This document shows positions 10,290 through 21,691 of a DNA stretch of 64,000 nucleotides, piece after piece. The notes below the pieces were generated by a model, which saw only the letters and a program-made list of their open reading frames with translations, made no database searches and was not told the DNA's origin. Both the position numbers and the translations under genes were made by a program. Where the stretch lies: assembly GCA_029891385.1 (NCBI GenBank), contig CM057224.1, forward strand, positions 40,233,005-40,297,004, given 5' to 3'. Numbering within the stretch: position 1 is the first letter of the stretch; the number at the start of each line of letters is the position of its first letter. The DNA is from Erythroxylum novogranatense (taxonomy: Eukaryota; Streptophyta; Magnoliopsida; Malpighiales; Erythroxylaceae).

Positions 10290-12365
10290 TAATTTTTCAT
10301 CTTTTCTTTTTCCTTTATGTTGGTTTTTATTTTAGCTAGCTACTTTGATTATCGAGGGCATTATCAAGTATTCTCTTGGAACATGTTCATGCATTATAAC
10401 CATATTGCTTGCATAATTTACATGATATCTGAAGTCATTCCTGAGTAGATTTATATGGGTTTTGTTCCTTTTTTTACCTCCTTGTTCCTTGCCTTTTTTC
10501 GTCTTCCAGATTGTCTATTGTATTATGGTGGTGAAAGGATTTCATGACCATAATTCTTGTTCAAATTTGGCCATAAATTTTCACCAAGAATTGGAAAAAC
10601 CTAACATGCATAAGTAGCTTCAAAATTTTCTTTGTTATACATCAAATCCACATAATCTTTTAGTTTGGCACCATCGTTTCTGATTACAACACAACCATAT
10701 TAATAAGGAATTCCAATTAAGGCCCATCTCTTGCATCTACAAGTTCTTTTTTTGCGAAATCAACATGTTGAAAATTCATATGATCCACTTCAAACAATCT
10801 CCCACCATTAAAGTGTATTATCCAATTACTGGAAACTTATTTAAACTTCTTTAAGGTTTTCTGAATCCTAGAACAAAGGGATTCTTCATTTTTTTCTATC
10901 CCCTCCTTTTTTCTTAATAAATCTCTTCGTCATTGCTCTTCTAATCATCTCAATCATTACGATAATTTCCTTGTCCTTAACCTCCTTAATGTAAGCATTG
11001 AAGCTTTCACAATAATTGTTCAACAACATATCATATTTCAAATCAACATTATAAGTGTGCATGCACCACTTATTGGTTAGTGTCTTGTCTAACTAGTTAT
11101 AGATCAATTTGTCTAAGCCTTATAATTGTTTTACGTACTTGTTCAATGTTAAAAGAAGAATACCAATCATAAAATAAATAATAATATACATTCAAGTTCA
11201 AGTGCATTTAAATTAAATAATCATATACCTTCTGAATTCATTAAAGGCTATGCTCTAGCTATATTCCAGATTATATTCTTTATAACCTTTATTGTTTTAA
11301 ATTTGGCTTGAAGGTTGGCATAGATATATCTAACACAATATCTATTTTTAACAACGGCTATATCAGCATTAAAGACATGTTCCAACTCCTGTACAAATAA
11401 ACAACAAAAAACGTTAATGAACTTGATGGATGATTATAATTATAAATGAGTGTTTATAAAATAAAAGAAAATTCAATGACATAATTATACCTTTTGTCGG
11501 TCAATATGAAAACCCAATTGTAATCCTTGTAGTGTTTGACGTCTTCTTGTAAACATCCGAGAAACTATTTCCTTAAGACTTGATTCTCAATTCTAACCAC
11601 AACCCATGCGATCATAAACATGATGTTATTTATATCCAATCAAATAGTCGATAGCAATTACCCTCCATGTTTGCCCTTTAAGTGATAACCATCGACACAT
11701 ATCATAGGCCTATAACCAACTAAGAAACTCTTTCTTTAAGAATCCAAATATATGTACATGGAATCAAAAAATATATTTTGGATACTTGATTATGAAAGTA
11801 CTACCCAAATTATAATTTAATATAGTTAATTATAGCTCTCGTTTTCTCAAATTACTTTCCCTTTTTACTAACAAAAAGCTTAAATGCAAAGTTCTTCACC
11901 CTGTATATCTTCTTGCCTATAATCTCAACATTAAAATCCCTTAAAAGTGCACCTTTAAGCCTTATAATATCACACATAAGACAATCTCCAAAATGAGGTA
12001 TTTCTTTGCAATCTAAAGTGCCTTTTATTTTCTTTTTTGGTATCCTAGAACCACACTTATAGTTGGATTGAAATGTCTTAATTTGAAATACAGTGCCATG
12101 TTGTGTTAGAGAGTTTGTATTCTCCACCCACAACCTTTCTTATGCTTATCAGTTACTCTACATTTCTCACTATTGACATACACAAAATAAAATCCTTCTC
12201 AATAACATACTACATTAGAGCTTGTCTAAATGTATTCAGTGAATCAAATAGCATACTAACCTTTAAATCAACCGGCTGAGACATATCATTATGTTCATCA
12301 AATTTTAGGAACTTAAGGCCTTTCTTCTCCCTTCTTCTATAAACTGTCATTCATGCTCCTAAGCT
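10290..12365 (-). pseudogene. Decayed MULE (MuDR-type) transposase
   Basis: Conceptual minus-strand translation across three frames gives an ordered series of MULE transposase blocks. The N-terminal part is at 12365-12200 (FLKFDEHNDMSQ, TFRQALM). The MuDR region follows at 12133-11852 (GTVFQIKTFQSNYKC). The DDE start is near 11690 (ICVDGYHLKGKHGG), then IAWVVVRIENQ and FILTDK near 11520, RYCVRYIYANLQAKFK near 11300 and DMLLNNYCESFNAYIKEV near 11020. A SWIM-like tail, CRCKRWALIGIPY, lies near 10730. A probable intron (minus-strand GTATAATT...TTGTACAG) separates the 11520 and 11390 blocks. Frameshifts and stops are frequent, so the enzyme, which would cut and rejoin element ends, is dead. I could not find its terminal inverted repeats. 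Confidence 0.85.
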
Positions 12366-12399
12366 TATCTAAATCTGTATATGTTGGATCTATATGGTT

Positions 12400-13289
12400 T
12401 GCCACCGATAGAGATCTCCAAGGTCAAATAGTGGTGATATGATTCGATAGCATTTGATGATACTTAGTTGTGATATGAGACTAAAAATGGAGTCATAGAT
12501 TGATCTTTACCAGTAACTGGGTCTTGTGAAATATTAAGATATACATGGCATAGAACCCGATCTTCTTTAACAGAATATGATGCACTTCGAAATATATTCG
12601 AAGGCTTTTTACCTAAATTTGGGCTTACTTTTTTTTATAGGTTTCAAAAAGTGATATATGAAATGATAGTTTTAGTTTGGTATAACAAATCAACTATTTA
12701 TAAAGATATATTGTGTGAAAGAAATAAGAATAACAAAGAACAGTTGAGATGAATGCAATCTAATATAATGGTGGTAAAGAGATAGAAGTAGATTTTTTGT
12801 AGGATTCCTTATCTTGTCTTGAATATTGTGTGAAAAATATAAAATAACAATGAACAATTGAGATTAATGAAATCTAATATAACTTCGTGAAGAGATAGAG
12901 TCAGATTTTTTGGAGGATTGCTTATCTTATCTTATATATTGTGTGGAAAAGATAAGACTACCAATGAATGGTTGAAATGAATGCAATATAATCTAATTGT
13001 TACATAAAGATAGAGTTAGATTTTTTGTAGGATTTTTTTTGCAGCATTTCTTATCTTGGATTTTGTGTGGAAAAGATAAAAATCCTAATGAATAGTTGAG
13101 ATGAACACAATCTAATGCAATGATTGTGAAGAGATAAAGTTAGATTTTTGTAGAAATTCCTTATTTTGTCTTGGATATTGTATAAAAAAGATAAGAAATC
13201 TAAATGAATAGTTAAAATGAATGCAATCTGATCTAACAGATGCGAAGAGATAGAGTTATTTTGTGTAAAGATAAATGAGATAAAGCATA
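12400..13289 (-). repeat. Inverted Harbinger fragment: ORF1 start plus tandem-repeat spacer
   Basis: The reverse complement of this stretch matches 18745-19650 block for block. It carries the beginning of ORF1 (12400-12630), its upstream AT-rich region and five units of the spacer repeat (12690-13285). Homology stops at 13289, where the left terminus of the full Harbinger element begins. The ORF1 piece has accumulated its own substitutions, so the duplication is old. It may be a second truncated Harbinger copy or the product of an aberrant transposition. Confidence 0.75.
12690..13285 (-). repeat. Tandem array of about 115-bp units (left copy)
   Basis: There are five degenerate units. Each contains a version of TAGATTTTTTGTAGGATT, then CTTATCTT and AAGATAAG as an inverted pair, then a GTTGAGATGAATGCAATCTA-like end. 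The conserved TAGATTTTT block recurs near 12793, 12904, 13018 and 13141. It is the reverse complement of the 18745-19330 array. Confidence 0.8.
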
Positions 13290-14966
13290 GGGCCATCTCC
13301 AACCCTTACAATAAAATTTTATACTAAGAATATTTTAGGAATCTTTTTACACCAAAATTTTTTACAGTCCAACCACTATATGCCAAATTAATAAGGTACA
13401 CAAATATAATATTTTTATTACACATTTAATCTCTAATCCTTTAAGTAACCATATCGTTCCCACAAATATCAATCAGTGCATTACGAAGTTCATAATGAGC
13501 TTATTTATCTTTAATTTGCTTGTATCGAACAAGGAATTCTTGAAATCTAATTGTATCGTCTTTATTTATATTAATTTCAAGGGTTAATGTTTCCCTCCAA
13601 TCTTGTATAGCCTCTTAAGTATCACATTCATTCTCAATGATCATATTGTGCATTATAATGCATGCTAACATAATATCATATACTATTGATTTTTTCCTAA
13701 AACATGCCACCCCTTGATAATTACAAATCATGATTGGAGAACTCTAAATGCACGCTCAACATCCATCCTACGTGCTTCTTGCATCTTCGCGAATAACTTT
13801 TTTTAGGCCTCAGGGATCACGAATGGTTTGTATCAGAGTAGATCATTTTAGATAAATAACATCAACTAAATAATATCCAATATTGTACACTTTTCCTCGA
13901 ATAACATAATAAGTAGAAGGTGTTATACGTTTTTCAAGGTTTGCGAACAACTAAGAAGCCTCCAACATATTAATGTCATTATTTGACCTTACCAAACCAA
14001 AATGTGCATGTCATGCCCACAAATCATAATCAGTTAGAACTTTAAGAATAATAGTTGGGAATCCACTATGTCCACTATGTTGTCCTACCAGTCGTTGGAT
14101 AATTTTTTCATGTCCAGTGCATGAAATCTAAGCTCCTTAACATCCCTAAAAAAAGCATGTTTTTCACTAATTTTAAGTAGTTTTACAACATCATTAGCAT
14201 CCGGTGCTTTTAGATAATGTTGTCACAAAGGCCTGATAAAACCTTTTTATTCTTTCAATTGCATTTGATTGTCCAATTTTAATGTATTCATCGGTTGAAT
14301 TAACTAATACACCATATTTCAACATTTGAAAAGTTGTCGTTAATTTTTGTAAGCTAGACAATCCTAGTTTACCACATCCATATCTCCATTGCATAAAATA
14401 GTTGTCATGACTTTCAACAACACTTAACAATTTGTAGGAATAAATTCCGACTCATTTGAAATAGCCTGTGACACATTGCTCTGTTATATCTTAGATTTTC
14501 TACAAAATAATCATCTTATAGTCTTTGATCTCAAACAAACGGTCACGATAAATGTAGTGCCCCCTTACCGCAGGGTACACACCGGGACGCCCGTAGGTCA
14601 TTCCGATATATATCCTACGATAAGGGTGAGCTACGAACAATCACTACTAGACTTCACATGGCATCAAAATAATAAAACATTAGTACAAAATAACAACTTT
14701 TTAAAACCAAAATTTTCCCCATTTCATTTCATCAGAATCAGAAGTTTATACATCTGTCATCGTTTACTATCTGTACATCACTCCAAAAACCTAGTACAAA
14801 ATGCTATATAAACAGGGAAAATACATCAGCTCTAACTAGGTCATCCCAAAAGTCCCAGCTGACCGACCTGTAAGCCATGACTTCTTTCGCCAACACAATC
14901 TACACAGCAGGAAAAGTCCCTCTGGAGCTAGGAGTCTACTCTCGGTCCTAAAAAATAGGTTGCAAT

Positions 14967-15020
14967 TTTGGGTGAGTTTGCGAACTCAGTGAGGTAACTA
15001 TCATTGATGGTTCACTCAAT
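14967..15020 (-). promoter_or_regulatory. Conserved LTR block with three-way-junction potential (solo LTR copy)
   Basis: It aligns with the blocks at 29800, 37065, 55020 and 61857. The hairpin GAGTT-TGCG-AACTC is intact. The outer and second stems each carry one C-to-T change relative to the Tekay copy, which weakens pairing on the minus strand. Confidence 0.6.
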
Positions 15021-15256
15021 TCATGCAACAATCAAGCATGTCACAGGTATTTCATAATTTCACATCAATCAGAAGTATCACATGATCACATCAGTAATAC
15101 ATTTTATTTTCACATAAGCATAAGGCAATTTGCCTTTCACTCAATCAAATATATGTAAACAAATGCATATGAAATGTTCATGTGACTCTTTTTCCAATGT
15201 ATTATGATTTTGTGATCGAGCGCCTGGACTGTCCCAATATGAGCACATTAATCGTT

Positions 15257-15319
15257 GAGCTTGAGGCTCTAAATCACTGGGAGCTCGAGGCCCAAATACA
15301 ATCGTTGAGCTTTTAGCTC
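15257..15319 (-). repeat. Cluster of short hairpin repeats in the solo LTR
   Basis: GAGCTTGAGGCTC (15257), GAGCTCGAGGCCC (15281) and GAGCTTTTAGCTC (15307) are three near-palindromes about 25 bp apart. They are followed by GGTGGCTGCTCCGGTCAC, which is also found in the LARD LTR. Confidence 0.7.
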
Positions 15320-16139
15320 TCGGTGGCTGCTCCGGTCACAACTATCATTATCTGAGTATGCATTCATATATGAAATGCATATGTGACAATGAATCAGTAT
15401 ATACATCACAATCAACACATGTGTCACAATTTATCACGTCACAAGTAAGTAATTCTCAAATTCACATACAAGTAGCACTTCTATGTCATAACTCTCTAGT
15501 ACATCGAACCTTCTGTCCGGAATCCACAATCACAATCAATCTCAAACCCACCATTATTCACCACAAAATTATAAACAATCAATAATTGAGAGAACCGTCT
15601 AGGTCACTCACCAATAGCTTCCGAGCTAATGCCTGGAAGTCTCGACAACGTCTGTGAGTTGACGTTCCAAATGCGCCTCTATAACAATTAAAATACACCA
15701 ATATTACCAAGTGTACAATCAGAAATATTTAATAATGCACATATAGAAATTAAAATGTGTACAATGCATGTTCGTGACATTCCCGGTATTATTCGATAAA
15801 TATTCATCACATAAATTTCCTCTAAATTTTAGAAGTTCAAAAACACCAAAATCACTCAATTCGGATCTCTATAGGTCCAATTATTGTTAAAACACAGACC
15901 ATAAAAATAATCGCTCGGTCCTCTAACTTTGATTTAATCCAACACTTTCAATTTAATCTCCAAAATTCACAAATTCTCATGAGAGCAATTAAATGACTTA
16001 CAATCCGACGCCTCAAAAATCGAGTCAATCGGAGGTCGGATGAAAAAATTATACACAAAAGAATGACAGAAGGGTCAAATTAGAACAAAAAATACAATTC
16101 TAAGAAAATCACATTTGTATCTATTTCCCTCTCTTCTTT

Positions 16140-17060
16140 CACAAAACCTAACTTTTCACACAAGTGTCCAAATGTGACAAATTGGGTATCATTAGAAAGA
16201 TCACAGAAAACCTTATAAGTTCCTTTAAGGACTCACAAACCAATTTCATCCCTAAGGGTGTCAAAAATTCAATCAAAGTTTCTGCCTAATCACAATTTTC
16301 CAAAACAGTACCACATTCTTCTCAAAATCATATCTTCCCATTCCCTTCGCCAAAAATTCTAAGCTTTATATCAAAAGAAATATCAGAACATATTATACAA
16401 CTTTCATGGACAACTTGAAAGCAAATTCAACCTCTAAATGGGTCAAAATCTCAATCAAAGTTTCTGCCCTGCACATGTCATCCTAACAATACTTCAATCT
16501 TCTCAAACTCATAACTTCCTATCCTATTGTCCAAAAATTCCATGCTTTATATCAATGAAAAGATCAGAAAACATGATACAATTCTCATGAAGGACTTAGA
16601 AGCAAATTCCACCTCTAACTAGGTCAAATTCTCACATGATTGTGGCTGCCCTGTTAAAGATTGTTAAAAAAAGATATCACCTAAACCATCTCCATACTTT
16701 AAAAATCCATAACTTACAATTCTTACATCAAAAAATAGCATATTATACATCACTACAAAGCTAAGACATTCCTCTAAAACTTTTCATAAGACCACTTGAG
16801 CTAATTTAAACCATAACAGTCCAAAATTGGCTTCAAAGTACAGTAACCACAAAATCCATACTTAGAGACATTTCACACACAAAGCACATTAATACTTTGA
16901 AATACCATTGGAAAATTAACAAGTCATAGCTTTCAACCTCAAAATCGAAAAATGTCATACTTAGTGGTGATAGAAAGCTAACAAGAAAATCTTCAACTTT
17001 CATGAAGAACAATTTTGCAAAATCTGTCTCATTTAGCTTAGAAAAATTTCCCAAAGTTTT
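16140..17060 (-). repeat. Degenerate tandem repeats of about 160 bp in the solo LTR
   Basis: Five or six diverged units recur in fixed order: CATAACTTCC-like, a TGCTTTATATCA-like block, AAAGATCAGAA-like, ACAACTTTCATGAAGGAC-like, AAATTCCACCTCTAA, then GTTTCTGCCCTG. Clear units start near 16315, 16490 and 16670. Similar units occur in the LARD LTR. Confidence 0.72.
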
Positions 17061-18744
17061 AGGTCACAAAATTTCAATGTTAGGATCACAAACATGACAC
17101 TATCCATCCTACACATATTGCCCACTTTCAAGGGAAAATTCAGAACCCTTTAAGTCAAAATTGAACAGAACTTCCTTCATACAAATTCTAGCCAAACTTC
17201 TCAAGTTTAATTCAAGCTAAACCTCATCTCAATAGCATAACCATATAAAAAGTTATGATCAAATCTTTGAAACATATACAAATCCAATTTTCTAGATTCT
17301 CAACCTAACTCAATTTCTACCTCTTCCATACCATTTCTAAACCAATTCTCACTCAATTCACTTTATATATCTACCATAACTAACTCACAACTTATCCTTG
17401 AACTTTAGTCCACAAAATTGCAGCGCACACACTCAATCATCTTCCTTTAATAAACACTGATCTAACACCATTAAAATCAATCCAAAACAACTCAATTCAC
17501 CTATACCACATGACATATCATTCATTAACTTCTACCTCATCAATCATCAATCAACCAAGGAATTAATATACCCATATAATCAAAGCACAATTTCATGCAA
17601 TTTAATGTACAAACATCACAAATTAACTACAAAACCATCATATAAAACATATTACTTACCTAATCAAGCTTCCAATCTTCTAAACTTCAAAATCTCACAA
17701 TCCTCTCTAATTGTCTTTACCACACACAATCATCATCTTCATCTTGAGGGGGTGAGGTTTAGGTTTTGTTTAATTACCAAAAGAAGAGCAAGCCAAGAGG
17801 AAAAGATGGTAGAAAGGATGAGCAAAATTTCAAAGGAACCAAAGAAGAGGAGAGCTACGAGAGAGAAGGAGAAAAATCACTTAAACACCAAAGAAACCTT
17901 AGACAAGGAGAAGCATCGAGAATGAGTAGAAAGAAGGAGGATTTTAAATTAAAAAGATAGTGGATTTAAGGCCATGTTTGGCTCCATATGTCCACTTCTT
18001 AAAACCGAAGTCCAATTTCTACACTAATCATCTCCCAATTTTCAATGGCTCAAATTAATAAATCTGAAAATTATTTATCTAATTTTTCAGTGCCATTGGA
18101 CAGTCATTTCCAGTACCGGTAACTAATCAGTTAGCCACTTGGCAATTTTTTCGGTCCAGAAATTTTCCTTGAAATTTTCCAAAAAAATTTCTAAAATTCA
18201 CTAAAAATTCAAAACTCACCAAGACCCACTCCAATTAAATTTTCAAGCATAAAAATCATATTTTTCACAATAAGCACATTAGAGACACATATATCGGGAA
18301 ATGCCATGAATGCATGTACAATCATTACATGTGCAAAATTTACTATTCACGTGTATATATGAATGTATGAACATAGCAAAACAATTTTAAACACTCCTAA
18401 CCCGTTCCAAATTACTATTTTACCTTCCTATCGGTGATGGGATGTTACAATAAATTACTTTATTATCAAAGATTAAGCCTTTATCCTTTGGCTGGTTTGC
18501 TACATTGTTCATATAGAAATCAATTGCAAGGTTGTTATTAGTATATGGAGATAGTAACGCTTTCTTTTGTGAATATTGTAGAAATGAGATCTAACTCATC
18601 CTCCGATGATGAGGATGAAGATGCTGATGATACATGAGAAGTACTGACATTGGTACTTATAGTTTTAGATAAATATGATGAAGGGTTCAATGATGAATTT
18701 GTTAGTGATTCATTACCTTATATAGTAAATAATTCATTTTATAC

Positions 18745-19330
18745 TTTATCTCATTTATCTGTACACAAAATCTAACTCTATCTTTTCGTAATTGTTAGAT
18801 CAAATTATGTTCATCTCAATCGTTCATTTGGATTTCTTAACTTTTCCACACAATATCCAAGATAAGATAAGGAATCTCTGTAAAAAAACCTAACTTTATC
18901 TCTTCACAACCGTTAGATTAGATTACATTTATCTCAACCGTTCATTCTAATTTTTTATCTTTTCCACACAATATCCAATATAAGATAAGGAATCTTTGCA
19001 AAAAATCTAACTCTATCCCTTTACAATTGTTGGATTAGATTTCATTCATCTTAACCATTCATTGGTATTCTTATCTTTTCCACACTACATACTAGACAAG
19101 ATAAGAAATCCCGCAAAAAATCTAACTATATCTCTTCGCAACTGTTAGATTAGATTGCATTCATCTCAATCGTTCATTCGTATTCTTCTCTTTTTCACAT
19201 AATATCCAAGACAAGATAAGGAATCCTGTAAAAAATTATACACTATCTTTTCACAACCATTATATTAGATTGCATTCATTTTAACCATTTTTTCTTATTC
19301 GTATATCTTTCACAAAATATCTCTATGAAT
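18745..19330 (+). repeat. Tandem array of about 117-bp units between the Harbinger genes (right copy)
   Basis: There are five units with starts near 18766, 18884, 19001, 19117 and 19231, each beginning AAAAAATCTAACTCTATC or similar. Each later contains a pair such as CTTATCTT and AAGATAAG that can form an 8-bp stem. The array sits between the divergent transposase and ORF1, where promoters or transposase-binding sites would be expected. Confidence 0.82.
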
Positions 19331-19421
19331 AGTTGATTCGTTCTATACAAACTAAAACCATCAGTTTATATAACACTCTTTGAAATCCTACACTATAAAC
19401 TCTTTTTAAAACCTATTAAAA

Positions 19422-20470
19422 ATGGCAAGCCTAATTTTAGGTAAAAAGCCTTCAAATACATCTCGAAGTTCATCATATTTAGTTAAAGAAGATCAGGTCC
19501 TATGTTATGTATATCTTAATGTTTCACAAGACCTAGTTACTAGTAAAGATCAATCTATGACTCAGTTTTGGTCTCGTATCACAACTGGGTATCTTCAAAT
19601 GCTATCGTATCATATCATCATTGTTCGACCTTGGAGATCTCTACATACTCAATCGCAAATCATAATGATAGTTGTTGGAAAATTAAGAAGATGTGTTCAA
19701 CAAATTAAAAACGTGAATCCAAGTGGTGCTTTTGAGCAAGATATTGTAAGTAATTTGTTTATTTATTTATTTACTTTGTGTGAATTTAAGTACATTTGAT
19801 TTATACCCTAAAATCTAACATAAGTTACAATGTTGTATTGCAGTTCAAAAAGGCAAAAGATTTACTCATTCAAGATCCAAATTTTCAAAAAAAATTCAAA
19901 TTTGTTCATGTATGGCCAATCCAAAAAAATATGCAAAAATATGCTAATATTAATAAAGAGAAAAATCATGGTCATAAAAAATGATCTGACTACAATGAAA
20001 TGTCACAGTCTGAATCCCAAAATACAGATAAGTCAATAGGATCATCATCATTTTTTATTGATTTAAATAATGATTCTAAAGTTGAAGATGAATTTACTAA
20101 AAAAATGATGCAATTGATCGTCCTATTGGGAGAAAAAATAAAAAAAAATGAAAAAGGAACAAAATGAGGAAATGAGAAAACTTTTTACATACGTGAATAA
20201 AGAAATCAAAGGAATGTTTCATGAAAGTCAATCTCTTCTCAAAAATAATTATAAACTTCAGTTGTTACGAGCTTAAAATGAGATAAAAAAATTAAAGTTA
20301 CAACAAAGACGGGAAGAGAACAGAATTTTATGCAAAGATTTGAATTCCATCAAGGATCCAATGATTTGTGAGACTTTTAGAAATTAACAAATGAAAATTT
20401 ATGCAAAAAAAGCTTAAGAAGGAGAACCTCAAGAAGAAGTTGGCTCATCTAGTAGCTTTAGCTAATATTT
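19422..20470 (+). pseudogene. Harbinger ORF1 (Myb/trihelix-like, NAM-associated C-terminal type), spliced
   Basis: ORF1 proteins bind element ends and bring in the transposase. Exon 1 starts at Met 19422 and runs 108 codons to 19745. It shows VKEDQVLCYVYLNVSQDLVT and DQSMTQFWSRI, the SANT/trihelix part, then RCVQQIKNVNPSGAFEQDI. A phase-0 intron at 19746-19843 has GTAAGT and TTGCAG edges. Exon 2 opens FKKAKDLLIQDPNF and continues KKFKFVHVWPIQ. A TGA at 19982-19984 interrupts it, and the sequence stays recognisable to about 20470 (SSSFFIDLNND, then a charged helical tail), with further stops. The start is supported by its place just after the spacer array. The family assignment is by motif order only. 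Confidence 0.75.
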
Positions 20471-21084
20471 TGATTTTGGAGAAAATAGGGATGACCTTTT
20501 AAATTATTTATTATTTATGATAAATTAATGTTCTCAAGTGCTTTAATTTTATTTTAATTTGGTAGTTGTAATTTTATTTTGATTGTAATCTCGAGTATGG
20601 TTGTAGCTGTAATTTATTTGAGTCCAGTTGTAATTTCAAGCATTTTCGTTGGGTTTTATTTTTTTAAAATCAATGTTGTGGCTTATTTTATTTTTAAGTT
20701 TATGTACCTTTTATTCTTAAAATATTTTATTAGTAAATTTATAACACATAAATAATAATTAAAATAAATATTAAAATAGACTTAATATTTATATTCAATA
20801 TTAGTGTCATTTTAAAGATCTTAACAAGATCTTTGTAATGAAGTATTTTATGTAAAGTAATATATATCTTAAATTTAGTTACTAAACAAATTATGTAAAT
20901 AGATCAAAATTTAAGAATGACTTAAAAGGAAAATGTAAATAAGAAAATGGTCAAACATATCATTTTACAATTTCAGTTGCATTTAATGTCTTACTATTCA
21001 TTATACTAAAATGGTGATCTTAGGAATCCAACTATGATGCGTTGGTTGGAGCGGATTCAACATAGTGTGTTGGTTGGAGATGCA
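20471..21084. other. Harbinger right subterminal region
   Basis: This stretch is AT-rich and non-coding. Near the end, GTTGGTTGGAGCGGATTCAA and GTTGGTTGGAGATG form a small direct repeat leading into the right terminus. Confidence 0.6.
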
Positions 21085-21691
21085 ATAAGGATATTGTATT
21101 GGGCTTCACTTGTAATGTTATACTTAAATTAGAACACTGAATCAAAAGAAAGGCAAATATTCATAACATAGCATGTTTTGCAATACTTTCACTTCACACA
21201 CATATGTGCATACGCACAGAAGCAGTGAAGTCAATAAAAGAGAAGCTGAGCTAATAAAAATTTGATCAGTAATCTGCAATAAATATGATAATTAAGTTGG
21301 ATATACGAATGTGACAATGAAGAAAAACACGGTAAATGCTATTGCTTTTTCCTCATCATTTTCTAAATGTTCGTAAGATGAGCATAACCCTTTTCTCTAG
21401 CAAGTGACTTCCTAGATTCCTATAAGATGATTTAACAAAGTATTAAATTGGCCACTGTAATCATTTTTATCTTGCTAGTTTACAACATCATCACTGGAAA
21501 TATCATGGATCAATTTTAGCAACAAAATACACGGGTAAAATACTTTTTAAGTCTCTCAAAAATGTCTTGAATTTGAATGTTAGAAAGAGGAGGTATATTC
21601 TATCACCTAAAGTTGTTTGTTAGCCATAGAAAACACAGTTCCAGTAGCCAAAAACCCTTCGACTCCCACACTGAGATGTTCCTCTTCCCCT
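21085..21691. other. AT-rich intergenic stretch, no gene seen
   Basis: No frame or repeat that I can assign. It lies between the Harbinger terminus and the truncated end of copia relic A. The RNase H and 3' LTR of that copia would be expected here, but I cannot recognise them. Confidence 0.4.

Larger units (their letters stand above)
14553..18449 (-). mobile_element. Solo LTR, Tekay-like family, 3897 bp
   Basis: It begins TGTAGTGCCCCCTTACCG and ends GGGATGTTACA on the plus strand, so the sense strand is minus. It is flanked by a perfect 5-bp duplication ATAAA (14548-14552 and 18450-18454). No internal region or second LTR is present, so it is a solo LTR left by recombination between two LTRs. 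Its outer ends resemble the Tekay LTR at 54612. Shared modules are the folded block at 14967-15020, hairpins at 15257-15319, and degenerate repeats at 16140-17060. A plus-strand open frame at 17605-17925 lies in an LTR zone that is non-coding in related LTRs and is not a gene. Confidence 0.92.
13430..18660 (-). pseudogene. Harbinger transposase (HARBI1-like nuclease), split by a solo LTR
   Basis: The reading runs from about 18660 leftward, is interrupted at 18450-14553, and continues to about 13430. The N-terminal part shows HDNYFMQWRYGCGKLGLSSLQK and MLKYGVLVNSTDEYIKIG (14430-14194). The catalytic half shows VYNIGYYLVDVIY and QTIRDP near 13850, then DVERAFRVLQS near 13760, CIIMHNMIIENEC near 13650 and a C-terminal LVRYKQIKDK near 13540. 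These are the standard landmarks of the plant Harbinger DDE nuclease. Stops and frameshifts between blocks make it non-functional. The 5' end near 18600 encodes a His-rich tract and is the least certain part. Confidence 0.83.
13290..21084. mobile_element. PIF/Harbinger DNA transposon, two-ORF type
   Basis: The left end reads GGGCCATCTCCAACCC (13290). The right end, on the other strand, gives GCATCTCCAACC (near 21083), with 11 identical bases at 13294-13304 and 21072-21082. ATA occurs at both edges and could be the 3-bp duplication, although one or two bases at each tip do not pair. Inside are a minus-strand transposase, a tandem-repeat spacer and a plus-strand Myb/trihelix-like ORF1. The two genes therefore diverge from the spacer, as in plant Harbinger elements. 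Without the 3.9 kb solo LTR the element would be about 3.9 kb. Confidence 0.8.

Noticed and set aside
12690..13285. Possible CRISPR-like array
   Set aside because: The units are degenerate, contiguous and about 115 bp long without unique spacers, and the context is a plant transposon.
13290..14552. Transposase fragment as a domesticated host nuclease gene
   Set aside because: Stops, frameshifts, a solo LTR in the gene and nearby element termini all point to a dead transposon.
17605..17960. Plus-strand frame with a Lys/Arg/Glu-rich end in the solo LTR
   Set aside because: The matching zone in the LARD and Tekay LTRs (for example 32400 and 56700) is purine-rich but not open in the same frame, so the charge comes from composition.
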